From NCBI GenBank assembly GCA_004332195.1, contig SJBG01000001.1, positions 1-64,000 of the forward strand: DNA of 64,000 nucleotides, in the 5' to 3' direction. Below the pieces are notes generated by a model. It worked only from the letters and a program-made list of their open reading frames with translations. It made no database searches and was not told where the DNA came from. Below, piece by piece: positions 32,356 to 44,014 of the stretch. This DNA is from Desulfobulbaceae bacterium. Its GTDB lineage: Bacteria; Desulfobacterota; Desulfobulbia; Desulfobulbales; Desulfurivibrionaceae. A program made the translations under genes and the position numbers. How positions within the stretch are numbered: position 1 is the first letter of the stretch; each line of letters begins with the position of its first letter.

Positions 32356-35300
32356 TACGATTTTTCCTTGTTCTGATTGGACTCAGCGTCAAGCAGCTCC
32401 ACGTCCAGACAAAGGCCCTGCAACTCCTTGACCAACACACTGAAGGATTCGGGCAGTCCCGCCTCCAGAAAATTATTGCCCTTGACAATCCGCTCGTACA
32501 TTCGGGTGCGACCGCCGACATCGTCGGATTTGACGGTGAGAAATTCCTGCAGGATATAAGCCGCACCATAAGCCTCCATCGCCCAGACCTCCATTTCCCC
32601 CAGTCTTTGGCCGCCAAACTGGGCTTTGCCGCCTAAGGGTTGCTGGGTGACCAGGGAATAGGGGCCGGTTGAACGGGCGTGGATCTTGTCATCGACCAAA
32701 TGGTGCAGTTTGAGCATATACATGATCCCTACGGTGACCTTGTTGTCGAATTTCTCGCCACTTAATCCATCGTAAAGGTCCACCTGGCCGACTTCGTCCA
32801 TCCCGGATTCCACCAGCAGTTGACTAATCTCCCCTTCTTGAGCGCCATCAAAAACCGGGGTGGCCATATGCAATCCGTCTCCCATTTTGCCGGCTAAATC
32901 CAGGAGATCAACGTCGCTTAAGCCCTTGGTAAATTGCGCGTATTCCTCTTTTGAGTATACGGCGGCCAATTTTTTCTTCACCGCCGCCAGATCCCGGGCG
33001 GCGGCGAGTTTGCTGATCTGCTCACCAAGTTTTTTGGCGGCTAGACCCAAATGGATTTCCAACAACTGACCGACATTCATCCGCGAGGGCACCCCCAGTG
33101 GGTTCAAAACGATGTCAACCGGAGTCCCGTCGGCGAAATAAGGCATATCCTCTTCCGGCAGGATTCGGGAAACCACACCCTTGTTACCGTGCCGACCCGC
33201 CATCTTATCCCCCACCGACAACTTGCGTTTGATGGCGACATAAACTTTGACCATCCGAATCACTCCCGGCGACAGATCATCACCCTTCTGCAAGCGAGAA
33301 ATCTGAGTTTCGTAGCGATTGCGGACCATTTTGAGCTGACTATCGTGACGATTAAACAGAAGTTTGATCTCACCTTCCAGTTGGTCCCGCCCAGCATAAT
33401 CAAGTTTTTTGATCTCAGATGGGGTCAGTTTTTCCAAAATAGCACGGGTAATCTTCTTGCCCTTGGCCAACAGCTCGCCCTTCTTGTCTTTGACTGAACT
33501 CTTAACCACCTTGCCTTCAAGCAAATCGGCCAAGCTGTTGCCCACACTTTTGGCCAGAAGCGCCAATTCATCGGCGAGATCATGCTCCAAGGCTTTAGTC
33601 TCAGCTTCCTCAATCGCCAAAGCCCGCTCATCCTTCTCCACCCCCTTGCGAGAGAAGACCCGGGCATCGACCACCACCCCTTCAACTCCTGGCGGCACTC
33701 GCAGCGAGGTGTCTTTGACATCTCCAGCTTTCTCGCCAAAAATGGCTCGCAGCAGTTTTTCCTCCGGCGAAAGCTGAGTTTCTCCCTTGGGGGTGATCTT
33801 ACCCACTAAAATATCGCCAGTCTTGATTTCCGCCCCGCTTCTGATGATGCCTGCCTCATCAAGGTTGCGCAGCGCCTCTTCACTGACGTTGGGAATATCC
33901 CTGGTAATCTCTTCCTTCCCCAACTTGGTGTCCCGAGCCAAGGTTTCAAACACCTCAATATGGAGCGAGGTGTAGGTATCCCGCTTGAGCAAACGCTCGC
34001 TCACCAGAATCGAATCTTCGTAGTTGTAACCCCGCCAAGGCATAAAAGCAACGGTGACGTTCTTACCCACCGCCAACTCCCCTTGATCACAGGCCGGGCC
34101 ATCGGCCAGAATATCGCCCTGCTTAACCCGAACTCCGGGATCGACCAGGGGGCGCTGAGTAAAACAGGTATTCTGATTGGATTTCTTATATTTTTCCAAT
34201 CGATAAATACCGATCCCGGTGGTAAAATCGTCGGTTCCAGGCTGATCATAGCGCACAACAATCCTTTTGCCATCGACCGCCTCAACCAACCCGTCGCCAC
34301 CGGCCAACAAACAGACGCCGGAATCCTTACCCACCGAACTTTCCAACCCAGTGCCAATTAACGGGGCGGAAGAGCGTAGCAAGGGGACTCCCTGACGCTG
34401 CATGTTGGAACCCATCAGGGCCCGGTTGGCATCATCGTTTTCAAGAAAAGGAACCAGGGAGGCGGCCACACTGACCAGTTGACCAGGAGAGACATCCACG
34501 TTGGTCACCGTATCAGCGCCGCTAATCATAACCTCGCCCTGGTGCCGGACCACCAAAGGGCCGGTCATCAGTTTTCGGTCTTTTCCCGTTGCGCTTTTGG
34601 CCGGGGCAATTACCCTGTCCTCTTCGTCAAGGGCGGTCATGTAAACTATTTTATCGCTGATCTTACGATTTTCAACATTGCGGTAGGGTGTTTCAATAAA
34701 GCCAAATTCGTTGACCCGAGCATAAGACGCTAAGGAAACAATCAAACCGATGTTGGAACCTTCCGGGGTTTCCACCGGACAAATGCGGCCGTAATGAGTA
34801 GGATGCACATCGCGGACCTCAAATCCGGCCCGCTCCCGGGAAAGCCCTCCCGGACCCAAAGCCGAAAGCCGCCGTTTGTGAGTAACCTCGGAAAGCGGAT
34901 TAGTTTGATCCATGAATTGGGAAAGTTGGCTGCTGCCGAAGAACTCCTTGATCGCGGCGGTAATCGGCTTGGGATTGATCAAATCGTGAGGCATCATGGT
35001 TTCAGCTTCCTGCAGATTCATCCGCTCCCTGATCGCCCGCTCCATTCGCACCAGTCCCATCCGATACTGGTTTTCCACCAGCTCACCCACAGTCCGCACT
35101 CGGCGATTGCCCAAGTGGTCGATGTCATCAATGGGGCCCTGGGCGTCTTTAAGGCTAATCAAAAGGCGAACCGCTTCCATGATGTCTTCAGCAGTTAGGG
35201 TGCGGACGCTGATTTCGGTGTTTAAGCCCAATCGGGCGTTGATCTTGTAGCGACCCACCACCGAAAGATCATAAAGCGCGGGATTAAAAAAGAGATTATC

Positions 35301-36467
35301 AAAAAAGTTTTTCGCCATCTCGATAGTCGGGGGACTGCTGGGCCGCAGACGTCGATAAATTTCAATCAGGGCATCTTCCTGGCTTTCTATACGATCCAGT
35401 ATCAAGGTTTTACGGAGAGAATCAGAAGCCTTGACCCCATCAATGAGCAACAACTCAAAGTTTCGTACTTGAGCGGCCACGATCTCCTCGATGAGGCTTG
35501 CGGTCAACTCGGTATTAGCCGGGATCATGACCTCGCCGGTTCCGGGGTTGACAATGGAGGTCGCGGTAATTCTGGTCTCCAGGTCATCGGTCGTAATCGT
35601 CAAAGTATCAACGCCGGCTGCCATAATTTTCTGGGCCAGAGCCTTGTTGACCTTACGCCCCTTGCGCGCCAAAATCTCGCCATTTTCGGGGTTGATAAGA
35701 TCATGAGGCAGTCGTTGACCAACCATAGTAACTGGATCAAAACTCAACTTAAACGTCTCCCGAGTGACGCTAACTCGTTCGACCTGGTAGAAGTAGTCCA
35801 GCAGCTCGATAACGCTGTATCCCAAAGCTCTGAGCAAGGTAGTTACTGGAAATTTGCGGCGACGATCAATACGCACGTACAGAACATCCTTGGCATCAAA
35901 CTCAAGGTCAATCCAAGAGCCACGAACGGGAATAATTCGCGCTGAGTAAAGAAGTTTGCCGCCGACATGGGTTTTGCCACTATCATGGCTGTAAAAAAGC
36001 CCGGGTGAACGCTGGAGCTGACTGACGATAACTCGTTCGATGCCGTTGATTACAAACACCCCGGCCTTGGTCATCAAGGGAATGTTGCCAAGGTAAACCG
36101 ACTGCTCCTTGATGTCACGAATGCTCTGGGTCCCACTGGTTGAGTCGATATCGTAGGTGACAAGGCGTACCGTTATCTTGATTGGTGCCTCAAAACTCAT
36201 CCCCCGATGAATGCATTCCTCAACCGTGTATTTGGGTTCTCCAAAGGTATAGCCGACAAACTCCAGAGAACCGGCCCCTTTGAAATCGTTGATCGGAAAA
36301 ATGCTCTTGAAAACTCCCTGCAAACCTTCATCAAGGCGTTGCCCCGGCGGAGTCCCCTTCTGCAGAAACTTTTCATAAGAGCGGCTCTGCATTTCAATTA
36401 GATGGGGCTTTTCAACAATCTCCTTAATTTTAGCAAAACTCTTGCGGAGTCGTCTGATCGTCTGCAT
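32355..36467 (-). CDS. rpoB: DNA-directed RNA polymerase subunit beta
   Basis: [68 protein letters not shown]. Confidence 0.98.
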   Translation of the reverse strand: MQTIRRLRKSFAKIKEIVEKPHLIEMQSRSYEKFLQKGTPPGQRLDEGLQGVFKSIFPINDFKGAGSLEFVGYTFGEPKYTVEECIHRGMSFEAPIKITVRLVTYDIDSTSGTQSIRDIKEQSVYLGNIPLMTKAGVFVINGIERVIVSQLQRSPGLFYSHDSGKTHVGGKLLYSARIIPVRGSWIDLEFDAKDVLYVRIDRRRKFPVTTLLRALGYSVIELLDYFYQVERVSVTRETFKLSFDPVTMVGQRLPHDLINPENGEILARKGRKVNKALAQKIMAAGVDTLTITTDDLETRITATSIVNPGTGEVMIPANTELTASLIEEIVAAQVRNFELLLIDGVKASDSLRKTLILDRIESQEDALIEIYRRLRPSSPPTIEMAKNFFDNLFFNPALYDLSVVGRYKINARLGLNTEISVRTLTAEDIMEAVRLLISLKDAQGPIDDIDHLGNRRVRTVGELVENQYRMGLVRMERAIRERMNLQEAETMMPHDLINPKPITAAIKEFFGSSQLSQFMDQTNPLSEVTHKRRLSALGPGGLSRERAGFEVRDVHPTHYGRICPVETPEGSNIGLIVSLASYARVNEFGFIETPYRNVENRKISDKIVYMTALDEEDRVIAPAKSATGKDRKLMTGPLVVRHQGEVMISGADTVTNVDVSPGQLVSVAASLVPFLENDDANRALMGSNMQRQGVPLLRSSAPLIGTGLESSVGKDSGVCLLAGGDGLVEAVDGKRIVVRYDQPGTDDFTTGIGIYRLEKYKKSNQNTCFTQRPLVDPGVRVKQGDILADGPACDQGELAVGKNVTVAFMPWRGYNYEDSILVSERLLKRDTYTSLHIEVFETLARDTKLGKEEITRDIPNVSEEALRNLDEAGIIRSGAEIKTGDILVGKITPKGETQLSPEEKLLRAIFGEKAGDVKDTSLRVPPGVEGVVVDARVFSRKGVEKDERALAIEEAETKALEHDLADELALLAKSVGNSLADLLEGKVVKSSVKDKKGELLAKGKKITRAILEKLTPSEIKKLDYAGRDQLEGEIKLLFNRHDSQLKMVRNRYETQISRLQKGDDLSPGVIRMVKVYVAIKRKLSVGDKMAGRHGNKGVVSRILPEEDMPYFADGTPVDIVLNPLGVPSRMNVGQLLEIHLGLAAKKLGEQISKLAAARDLAAVKKKLAAVYSKEEYAQFTKGLSDVDLLDLAGKMGDGLHMATPVFDGAQEGEISQLLVESGMDEVGQVDLYDGLSGEKFDNKVTVGIMYMLKLHHLVDDKIHARSTGPYSLVTQQPLGGKAQFGGQRLGEMEVWAMEAYGAAYILQEFLTVKSDDVGGRTRMYERIVKGNNFLEAGLPESFSVLVKELQGLCLDVELLDAESNQNKEKS

Positions 36468-36553
36468 TCAACAGTACCCTCGTCGGTTATCGGAAAAATC
36501 AGGGCTAAAAAAGTGTTGGGAGTTAGTCCCACCCCGAAAAATAAATAAAAAAC

Positions 36554-36594
36554 GCAACAACGCCACCGGGCAAAGCACCCCGCAACGCTGCTGC
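36554..36594 (-). terminator. Putative rplL-rpoB intercistronic attenuator hairpin
   Basis: On the minus strand GCAGCAGCG...CGTTGTTGC (G-U allowed) followed by TTTTTT; position matches the attenuator known between rplL and rpoB in E. coli. Confidence 0.5.
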
Positions 36595-36639
36595 TGATTT
36601 GGGCCAGCTCAGTCCGATGTTACAGGCAAAAAGAAAAAA

Positions 36640-37020
36640 CTACTTGATTTCTACGGTGCCGCCGGCGGCTTCAATTTTACCCTTGATCTCCTCGGCTTCA
36701 GCTCTGGAAATTCCTTCTTTAATCGGCTTGGGAGCTCCTTCCACCAAATCTTTGGCCTCCTTCAGGCCCAGCGAGGTGATGGCTCGGACCTCCTTGATCA
36801 CCCCAATTTTCTTGTCGCCAATAGCGGTAAGGATTGCATCAAATTCGGTTTTCTCCTCAGCCGGCGCGGCGGTGTCCGCGACCGCGCCGGCCACGGCAAC
36901 CGCCACCGGGGCGGCCGCGGACACCCCAAACTTATCTTCAAGTTCTTTGATCAGCTCAGAAAGCTCAAGCACGCTCATATTGGAAATAAAATCGACAACA
37001 TCTTGTTTGGTCACGGCCAT
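36640..37020 (-). CDS. rplL: 50S ribosomal protein L7/L12
   Basis: [59 protein letters not shown]. Confidence 0.97.
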   Translation of the reverse strand: MAVTKQDVVDFISNMSVLELSELIKELEDKFGVSAAAPVAVAVAGAVADTAAPAEEKTEFDAILTAIGDKKIGVIKEVRAITSLGLKEAKDLVEGAPKPIKEGISRAEAEEIKGKIEAAGGTVEIK

Positions 37021-37062
37021 GGTAATACTCCTCTTAAAATATCGTAAATGACGAAATAGTTG

Positions 37063-37587
37063 TTAGTTGTTCTGCTCTTTCTGGTTTTTGATGGCCTGCA
37101 GCAGATAAACGGCCTTCTGCGGCACCCCGCCCAGTACCCGGACAAAGCTGGCGGGAACCGCCTGCATCAAGCCCAGCAACTGGGCCCGCAGCTCATTGAT
37201 TCCCGGTAGCCTGGACAGCGCGTTCAGATCGTCGACGCTAAGCAGCTTGCCAGCCAGAACCGCCGATTTAATCACCAGATTGGGGTTGTCCTCGGCAAAC
37301 TTAATCAGCACCTTGGCCGGAGCCACAGGATCATCAGCCGACAGGGTAAGAGCGGTGTTGCCCCGCAGTTGGGCGTTTAATGGCTCAAACGGCGTATCCT
37401 GAATCGCCCGACGCAACAAGGTGTTCTTGGCGACCTTGAGCTCGGATGAACTAACCTTTAACTCGCGGCGCAGCTCCTGCAACGAACCGACGGTTAACCC
37501 ACGATAGTCGGAAAGCACCGCCAGTTTAGCGTTGGTAAACTTGGCGCTTAGTTCCCGCACCAACTCTGCTTTCTCCTCTCTTTTCAA
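37063..37587 (-). CDS. rplJ: 50S ribosomal protein L10
   Basis: MKREEKAELVRELSAKFTNAKLAVLSDYRGLTVGSLQELRRELK. Confidence 0.96.
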   Translation of the reverse strand: MKREEKAELVRELSAKFTNAKLAVLSDYRGLTVGSLQELRRELKVSSSELKVAKNTLLRRAIQDTPFEPLNAQLRGNTALTLSADDPVAPAKVLIKFAEDNPNLVIKSAVLAGKLLSVDDLNALSRLPGINELRAQLLGLMQAVPASFVRVLGGVPQKAVYLLQAIKNQKEQNN

Positions 37588-37789
37588 ATTCTCAACCTCC
37601 TTTGTTTCGTGCGACGGTTATTGGCCAAAAACAGTCGAGATCGAAATTAACAGACAAGAGGAACAAATCACGGTTACGCTGTGATTTGCCTATTTTATTG
37701 TCCATCTCGGCAGGCCGCTCCATTTAAAAGAACGCTTAAATCTTTCCGACACCTGCGGTCTTCGACGACCGAACTGCTCACTCGTCTCT

Positions 37790-37816
37790 GAAGTTCGCTA
37801 AATTTAATAGCCCTGG
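37790..37816 (-). repeat. Family E outer-arm fragment in the rplJ-rplA gap
   Basis: gaagttcgctaaatttaatagccctgg is the reverse complement of the arm ccagggctattaaatttagcgaa-ttc. Confidence 0.6.
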
Positions 37817-37914
37817 GGCACTCCTGGGGAACTATTGCGCTCACTCTCATGCTTACCCCCCAACAATGAGGGGTTTTCAAACTTCCTTCGGCTAAAGAAA
37901 AAACTCTTGGCAGC

Positions 37915-38622
37915 TTAAGCAACCGCGCGCTTACGCACGACGATGGGATCAAGTTTGAAGCTTGGCCCCATGGTGGTCGAGATGCTAACCCCTCGAAGAT
38001 AAACCCCTTTGCTGGATGCGGGTTTAAGCTGCCCAATCTTGTCGATGAAGGCCATTATGTTGGCCTGCAACTTTTCAGGACCAAAAGAGGACTTGCCCAC
38101 CATGGCCTGGAGAACTCCGGCCTTATCGACCTTGAAGTCGATTTTGCCGACCTTCATCTCCTTGACCACCCGAACAACGTCAAAGGTCACCGTACCCAGC
38201 TTAGCGTTAGGCATCAGGTTGCGTGGCCCCAAAATCCGGCCAATTTTACCCACCAATCCCATCAGATCAGGGGTGGCAACGGTTTTGTCAAACTCCAGCC
38301 AGCCGCCTTGAATCTTGGTAATATATTCGTCAGCTCCGGCATAATCAGCGCCCGCGTCAAGAGCCTCCCGGGCCTTGTCACCTTTGGCGAAAACCATAAT
38401 TCTGGCGGTTTTTCCCGTACCATGGGGCAACACCATGCTGCTGCGCACCATCTGGTCGGCGTGCCTGGGGTCAACCCCGAGGCGCAGAGCGACGTCAACC
38501 GACTCATCAAACTTGGCGTATCCGGCCCTAAGCATAAGTTCAAGAGCTTCATTAAGGGGATACAGCTTCGCGCTTTCAACTAGTTCCAAACTTTTCTTAT
38601 ACTTCTTACCACGACAAGCCAT
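37915..38622 (-). CDS. rplA: 50S ribosomal protein L1
   Basis: FDESVDVALRLGVDPRHADQMVRSSMVLPHGTGK. Confidence 0.97.
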   Translation of the reverse strand: MACRGKKYKKSLELVESAKLYPLNEALELMLRAGYAKFDESVDVALRLGVDPRHADQMVRSSMVLPHGTGKTARIMVFAKGDKAREALDAGADYAGADEYITKIQGGWLEFDKTVATPDLMGLVGKIGRILGPRNLMPNAKLGTVTFDVVRVVKEMKVGKIDFKVDKAGVLQAMVGKSSFGPEKLQANIMAFIDKIGQLKPASSKGVYLRGVSISTTMGPSFKLDPIVVRKRAVA

Positions 38623-38685
38623 GACTTTACTCCATTGTAATCAGGGACTTTAGGCGGCCCTTTATAAATAAAGTGCGCAAAAGAG

Positions 38686-39138
38686 TTAATCAACTACGGT
38701 GATTCCACAACTTCTGGCCGTACCTTCAACGGTAGCCATAGCCTGGGCTATATCGAAACAGTTGAGGTCCGGCATCTTCTTTTCGGCAATTTGCTTGATC
38801 TGATCGCGGCCAATCTTGGCAACCCGTTCTTTTTTGGGGTGACTGGAACCTTTTTTGAGGCTCAACGCTTTAAACAGGAGGGTTGAGACGGGAGGGGTCT
38901 TGGTGACGAAGGTAAATGATTTGTCAGTAAAAACGGTAATCACCACCGGAATAACGCTATCCCCTTCAGCTTGAGTTCTGACATTAAACGCCTTGCAAAA
39001 CTCCATAATATTTACCCCGCGCTGCCCAAGGGCCGGCCCCACTGGAGGGGCGGGATTAGCCTTACCCGCGGGAATCTGCAACTTTATGTATCCCTGTATT
39101 TTTTTGGCCATGATGATACACTCCTTGCCCACACACAT
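38686..39138 (-). CDS. rplK: 50S ribosomal protein L11
   Basis: [43 protein letters not shown]. Confidence 0.97.
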   Translation of the reverse strand: MCVGKECIIMAKKIQGYIKLQIPAGKANPAPPVGPALGQRGVNIMEFCKAFNVRTQAEGDSVIPVVITVFTDKSFTFVTKTPPVSTLLFKALSLKKGSSHPKKERVAKIGRDQIKQIAEKKMPDLNCFDIAQAMATVEGTARSCGITVVD

Positions 39139-39296
39139 GATGTGGTTTTACGGTTGTTGGGTCTCAGCGCCCTGCCATACGTTCGGGCCGTTCGAGCTCC
39201 CCTGAAACAAAAAACAGTTCACAAAAATATCAAACAAACAGGAACAGAACAGTTGATATCCAAGGCCAAGATTCGACCAACAAATTACCGCTTGGC

Positions 39297-39827
39297 TTAT
39301 CCTTTGCTGACCTGAACAAACTCTAGCTCAACCGGGGTCTCGCGGCCAAAGATGGAAACCAGGACCCGGATCCGGCCTTTTTCGGGAAAAACCTCGTCAA
39401 CCACTCCCTGGAAATTGGCAAAGGGGCCATCAATTACCCTGACCTGATCACCATTTTCAAAGGAAATCTTGGGCCTGGGCTTGAGGGCCCCGTCCTTGAT
39501 GCGGTCGATTATTTTCATCGCTTCGGCATCGTCCAGGGGGACTGGGTTAAGGTCGTTACCGACAAAACCAGTTACTTTGGCAGTGCCACGGACCGTATGC
39601 CACGATTCCTGATTAAGCTCGATCTGGAGCAAAATGTAGCCGGGGAAAAGCTTGCGGAAGGAGGTTTTCTTGACCCCTTTGACCATCTCAACGACCTGTT
39701 CGGTGGGGACCAGAATTTCACCAAACAGCTCTTGCTGGCCGGCATTTTTTAGCCGCTCCTGCAGCGCGGCTTTAACCTGTTCCTCAGACCCCGAGTAAGT
39801 TTGTAACATGTACCAACGTTGTGCCAT
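39297..39827 (-). CDS. nusG: Transcription termination/antitermination protein NusG
   Basis: RWYMLQTYSGSEEQVKAAL; KOW motif GDQVRVIDGPFANFQGVVDE. Confidence 0.97.
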   Translation of the reverse strand: MAQRWYMLQTYSGSEEQVKAALQERLKNAGQQELFGEILVPTEQVVEMVKGVKKTSFRKLFPGYILLQIELNQESWHTVRGTAKVTGFVGNDLNPVPLDDAEAMKIIDRIKDGALKPRPKISFENGDQVRVIDGPFANFQGVVDEVFPEKGRIRVLVSIFGRETPVELEFVQVSKG

Positions 39828-39855
39828 TTAAGTCCTCAGATCTTTGTAGCTCCGC

Positions 39856-40131
39856 TCAGCGCAGAATAGCCCCGACAAGTGACCCCAGTACCCAATCAAC
39901 GGCGCCGAGATAAATAGCGATCAAGATCACTAGGGCCGTCACCACTGCGGTTGACATTATCGCCTGCTTTTTGCCCGGCCAAACCACTTTGCCGAACTCA
40001 TGCCGAACTTCGGCGGCAAATTGCCTGATCCGGGATAGATTTGCAATCAATCCCCGGCTTTGCTCTTCCGGCTGTTTATCCTTACTATGTCCGACCTTTA
40101 CCGCCATGGCTACAATCATTCCTCTGAACAC
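39856..40131 (-). CDS. secE: Preprotein translocase subunit SecE
   Basis: Single C-terminal TM, VRHEFGKVVWPGKKQAIMSTAVV; upstream of nusG. Confidence 0.93.
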   Translation of the reverse strand: MFRGMIVAMAVKVGHSKDKQPEEQSRGLIANLSRIRQFAAEVRHEFGKVVWPGKKQAIMSTAVVTALVILIAIYLGAVDWVLGSLVGAILR

Positions 40132-40230
40132 AGCGCCCTATGCGGGCAATTCTCAAGAGACGAACGTCCAATGTTCGACGTTTACCTTTTTATTAACAGC
40201 TTTTTCAGCAAATCAACTGATCAGTTTGGC

Positions 40231-40302
40231 AGGCCAGGAGGGACTCGAACCCCCAGCCCTCGGATTTGGAGTCCGACGCTCTACCATTAGAGCTACTGGC
40301 CT
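40231..40302 (-). tRNA. tRNA-Trp (CCA)
   Basis: AGGCCAGTAGCTCTAATGGTAGAGCGTCGGACTCCAAATCCGAGGGCTGGGGGTTCGAGTCCCTCCTGGCCT cloverleaf. Confidence 0.96.
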
Positions 40303-40310
40303 ACAGGACG

Positions 40311-40460
40311 CTATTTGGTTTCCTTGTGCGGAATATGACTCCGGCAGAAGGGGCAAAACTTTTTAAACTCTAACTTGCCGGGAGTCTTGCGTTTGTTTTT
40401 GGTGGTGGTGTAGTTCCGTCGTTTACAAGTGCCACACCCCAAAGTTACTATATCTCGCAT
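40311..40460 (-). CDS. rpmG: 50S ribosomal protein L33
   Basis: Manual translation [49 protein letters not shown]. Confidence 0.95.
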   Translation of the reverse strand: MRDIVTLGCGTCKRRNYTTTKNKRKTPGKLEFKKFCPFCRSHIPHKETK

Positions 40461-40480
40461 GGTTCTGCACCTAGTCGCCC

Positions 40481-41671
40481 TTAAGCGACAATCTTGTTAA
40501 TTACCCCGGCGCCCACGGTCCGGCCACCCTCACGGATGGCAAAACGCAGACCTTCATCCATGGCAATCGGGGTAATCAGCTCGGCATTAACCGTAACATT
40601 GTCCCCAGGCATTACCATCTCCACCCCATCGGGCAGGGTCACAACCCCGGTCACATCAGTGGTCCGAAAATAAAACTGGGGACGGTAACCGTTAAAAAAC
40701 GGGGTGTGACGACCACCCTCGTCCTTGCTCAAAATGTAACACTCGGCCTGAAACCTGGTATGCGGAGTGATGGTGCCGCCCTTGGCCAAAACCTGACCCC
40801 GCTCTATATCGTCGCGCTTGGTCCCGCGCAACAGAATCCCTACGTTGTCGCCGGCCTGGCCCTGATCCAAAATCTTGCGGAACATCTCAACCCCGGTAAC
40901 CGTCGTCTTCTGGGTCGGACGAATACCAACAATTTCAATCTCATCGCCAACTTTGATTATCCCTCGCTCAATCCGACCGGTAGCGACCGTGCCCCGACCG
41001 GAAATCGAAAATACATCCTCAACCGGCATCAAAAAAGGATGGTCGATATCACGCTCAGGCTCCGGCACAAAACTGTCACAGGCCTCCATTAAATCCCAGA
41101 TCGGCTTGGCCGCCGCTTCGTCATTCGGACTCTCCAGGGCCTTAAGAGCGCTGCCGTGAATAATCGGGGTGTCATCCCCGGGAAAATCATACTTGTTCAA
41201 CAACTCGCGCAGCTCCATTTCCACTAACTCAATCAACTCCGGATCATCAACCATGTCACACTTGTTGAGAAATACCACAATGCTCGGCACCCCCACCTGA
41301 CGGGCGAGCAGAATATGCTCGCGGGTCTGGGGCATCGGGCCGTCATCAGCCCCCACCACCAAAATTGCCCCGTCCATCTGGGCTGCCCCGGTGATCATGT
41401 TTTTGATATAATCGGCATGGCCCGGACAATCGACATGGGCGTAATGACGCTTGGTTGATTCGTATTCCACATGGGCCGTGGCAATGGTAATCCCCCGCTC
41501 CTTCTCCTCCGGCGTCTTGTCGATCTGATCAAAGTCCTGAGGCAAGGCCAAACCTTTGGTCGCCAAAACTTGGGTGATGGCTGCGGTTAAAGTCGTCTTG
41601 CCGTGGTCAATATGGCCAATGGTGCCGATGTTAACATGCGGCTTGATGCGCTCAAATTTTTCCTTCGCCAT
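40481..41671 (-). CDS. tuf: Elongation factor Tu, copy 2
   Basis: Same as copy 1 apart from two residues (I for V in ERGIIKVG; K for I in VLAKGGT). Confidence 0.98.
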   Translation of the reverse strand: MAKEKFERIKPHVNIGTIGHIDHGKTTLTAAITQVLATKGLALPQDFDQIDKTPEEKERGITIATAHVEYESTKRHYAHVDCPGHADYIKNMITGAAQMDGAILVVGADDGPMPQTREHILLARQVGVPSIVVFLNKCDMVDDPELIELVEMELRELLNKYDFPGDDTPIIHGSALKALESPNDEAAAKPIWDLMEACDSFVPEPERDIDHPFLMPVEDVFSISGRGTVATGRIERGIIKVGDEIEIVGIRPTQKTTVTGVEMFRKILDQGQAGDNVGILLRGTKRDDIERGQVLAKGGTITPHTRFQAECYILSKDEGGRHTPFFNGYRPQFYFRTTDVTGVVTLPDGVEMVMPGDNVTVNAELITPIAMDEGLRFAIREGGRTVGAGVINKIVA

Positions 41672-41772
41672 GGTCTTCTCCTCTCGAGATTGGACTTGTA
41701 AACTGTTGATTGCTGGTCGATACTTTTAAGAACATCACGCCTTGCCGGCAAAAAAAGCAAAACTCAATTTTT

Positions 41773-41849
<77 letters not shown>

Positions 41850-41900
41850 TGAGTCTGAACAAAATAAAGCCGAAGCTACGAACCGACGAGCACATCGCGC

Positions 41901-41976
41901 TGGAGCGGGAAACGGGTCTCGAACCCGCAACCCTCAGCTTGGAAGGCTGATGCTCTACCAATTGAGCTATTCCCGC
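41901..41976 (-). tRNA. tRNA-Gly (TCC), CCA encoded
   Basis: GCGGGAATAGCTCAATTGGTAGAGCATCAGCCTTCCAAGCTGAGGGTTGCGGGTTCGAGACCCGTTTCCCGCTCCA. Confidence 0.96.
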
Positions 41977-42021
41977 CTTTAATTATCCGATAACGTCCAA
42001 GCGCCGAATTCCCCTGAAAGG

Positions 42022-42106
42022 TGGTGGAGGGGGGAGGATTTGAACCTCCGAAGGCTTTGCCGACAGATTTACAGTCTGTTCCCTTTGACCACTCGGGAAC
42101 CCCTCC
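42022..42106 (-). tRNA. tRNA-Tyr (GTA), CCA encoded
   Basis: GGAGGGGTTCCCGAGTGGTCAAAGGGAACAGACTGTAAATCTGTCGGCAAAGCCTTCGGAGGTTCAAATCCTCCCCCCTCCACCA. Confidence 0.96.
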
Positions 42107-42217
42107 TTATTCGGACTGATGCGAGGCAACAAACGTAGAACAACCAACAAAACATTAAAAGGTCCAGCCCCAAACCACCTAGCCACGACAGGGGCTCCCA
42201 GCCTTAACTGTTCGTTC

Positions 42218-42294
42218 TGGAGCTGGCGATGGGACTTGAACCCGCAACCTGCTGATTACAAATCAGCTGCTCTGCCAGTTGAGCTACGCCAGCT
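42218..42294 (-). tRNA. tRNA-Thr (TGT), CCA encoded
   Basis: AGCTGGCGTAGCTCAACTGGCAGAGCAGCTGATTTGTAATCAGCAGGTTGCGGGTTCAAGTCCCATCGCCAGCTCCA. Confidence 0.96.
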
Positions 42295-42448
42295 TCGCAA
42301 GAAGCAGCTTCGCAAGAAGCACGGGATACTACTCGTTCAGACAACAAACATCAACCATTTTTTTTTACGCAATGTTGGCAACAAATAGATTTGTCCGCTT
42401 TTAAAACAAATAAACTGTCCGCCTAGCACCTTCCCTTAAAAAAACATC

Positions 42449-42496
42449 TTTTTCGCCCTTCCCTCACCCGATCCGGGGGAGGGCGAAAAAGATCGT
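42449..42496. repeat. Long perfect-stem inverted repeat
   Basis: atctttttcgccct...agggcgaaaaagat: 14-bp perfect stem, loop about 20 nt. Confidence 0.6.
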
Positions 42497-42599
42497 CCGA
42501 GACGTCCGCTTTTACCGCGGGCCTGGCAGTAAACGCGGCAATCATTGCCGACGAGGCGCCAAAATGCCGCAAGCAACCGACTATTTATCCAGCTTGGCG

Positions 42600-43780
42600 A
42601 CAAAAGCGCTGACCCGATACTTCTCAAAAGTCATGGCAAAAGTTCGGTAAACCATGTGGGCTAACTCTGCTCACGGGCTTCTTCGAGGGACAAGAAGACG
42701 TTGGGTCGAACGCATTCACCCTTGATGGTCTGGTGGTAACGTTCCAGTTTGCCGTTGCTCTGCGGATAAAAGGGTGATGTCCGCACATGGGTCATACCGG
42801 CCAGGCGGATAAACTCCTTGAAGTCCTTGGCGATAAACTGGGGGACCGTTGTCGGAAATAATCCGTGGCGTGGCCTCCGGAAACTTTTCTCGGGCACGCT
42901 GCAGGATAATTTCAATGTCTTGTTCGGTCATTAATTCTCGCAGTTCCCAGTGGACGAGATAGCGACTACAGCCATCCAGTAGGCTGCAGAGGTAGTAAAA
43001 GGTGCCGCACAGGTTGATGTAAGACACATCGATATGCCAGTGCTCATGGGGTTTCAACGGTTGCACAAAACCGGTCCCCTTTTTGCTGGTTTTACCGTTC
43101 CAGCGTCGCAGTAGATCGGCGGCACTCAGAACACGATAGACGCTGCTGGGGCTGACGGCAACAACATCTTGATCGAGCATCATGAAGGTCAGGCGGCGAT
43201 AGCCTTCCAGCGGATGCTTCTTGAAAAATTCAATAATGGCCTGCTTCTCCCAGGCTGCCAGCCAGAAATCACGGGGAATCAGGGCGTTATGTTCATTGGC
43301 TTTACCGTAACGATTCTGCCAATCGTAATATTTGCTGGGGGCGATACTAAAGCCAGCGAATCAGATGCGTCACGGCGATATCGGTCTTTTTCGCCCAGTA
43401 CTTGACGAAATCGACGACGGCATCACGAGTATCATGGGGAACCCAGGACGCTTTTAGCGAACCCCAAGATCTTTTTTTAACTGAACATGCTCCTCCAGCA
43501 ATTCAGAAAGAACATCGTTCTTGGTCTGCAGCTTGGCTTCGAGCTGCTCGATCCGTTTTTGCTCGGCGTTTTTCTTGGTGCCGTTGGCCTTTTCAAAAGC
43601 CGCTGCGCCATTCTCGAAAAACTCCTTTTGCCAGCGGTAGAAAACCGTCGGTTGCAGGTTGTATTCATCACAAAGGTCAGAGACGGCAACATGATCAACC
43701 AAGTGCCGTTTGATGATGAAAACCTTCTCCTGACCGGTGTAATTTCTTCGTTGTTTGCGCATGGTGAATTCCTCCGTTGT
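42600..43780 (-). pseudogene. Decayed IS3-like element: intact orfA (43454-43762) and frameshifted orfB/integrase core (42661-43183)
   Basis: orfA MRKQRRNYTGQEKVFIIKRHLVDHVAVSDLCDEYNLQPTVFYRWQKEFFENG; rve fragments HWHIDVSYINLCGTFYYLCSLLDGCSRYLVHWELR and TSPFYPQSNGKLERYHQTIKGE in different frames. Confidence 0.85.
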
Positions 43781-44014
43781 TGTAGACTAACTCAAACGGT
43801 TGAATTCTCCAATTCACGCTGAACCAAAACACTTTAAGGATAGTCGGCATCAACTCAAAGGTGATTGTTAAACATAACGAAAATTTTGCAAAAGCTATTC
43901 GCGGTTGTTCTCGTTTAGCTTAAGGTTTTTTTATTTGATTGCTTAACCACGCATGAACGCTAATAGCAACTCAACCTAATTGTAAATACGTTTTTTTGAA
44001 TTTTCGTCCAGACG

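Noticed and set aside
37600-37914. rplJ leader (L10-binding RNA) from the aaatcac...gtgattt hairpin
   Set aside because: Stem-loop present but the diagnostic L10 leader motifs could not be confirmed by eye.
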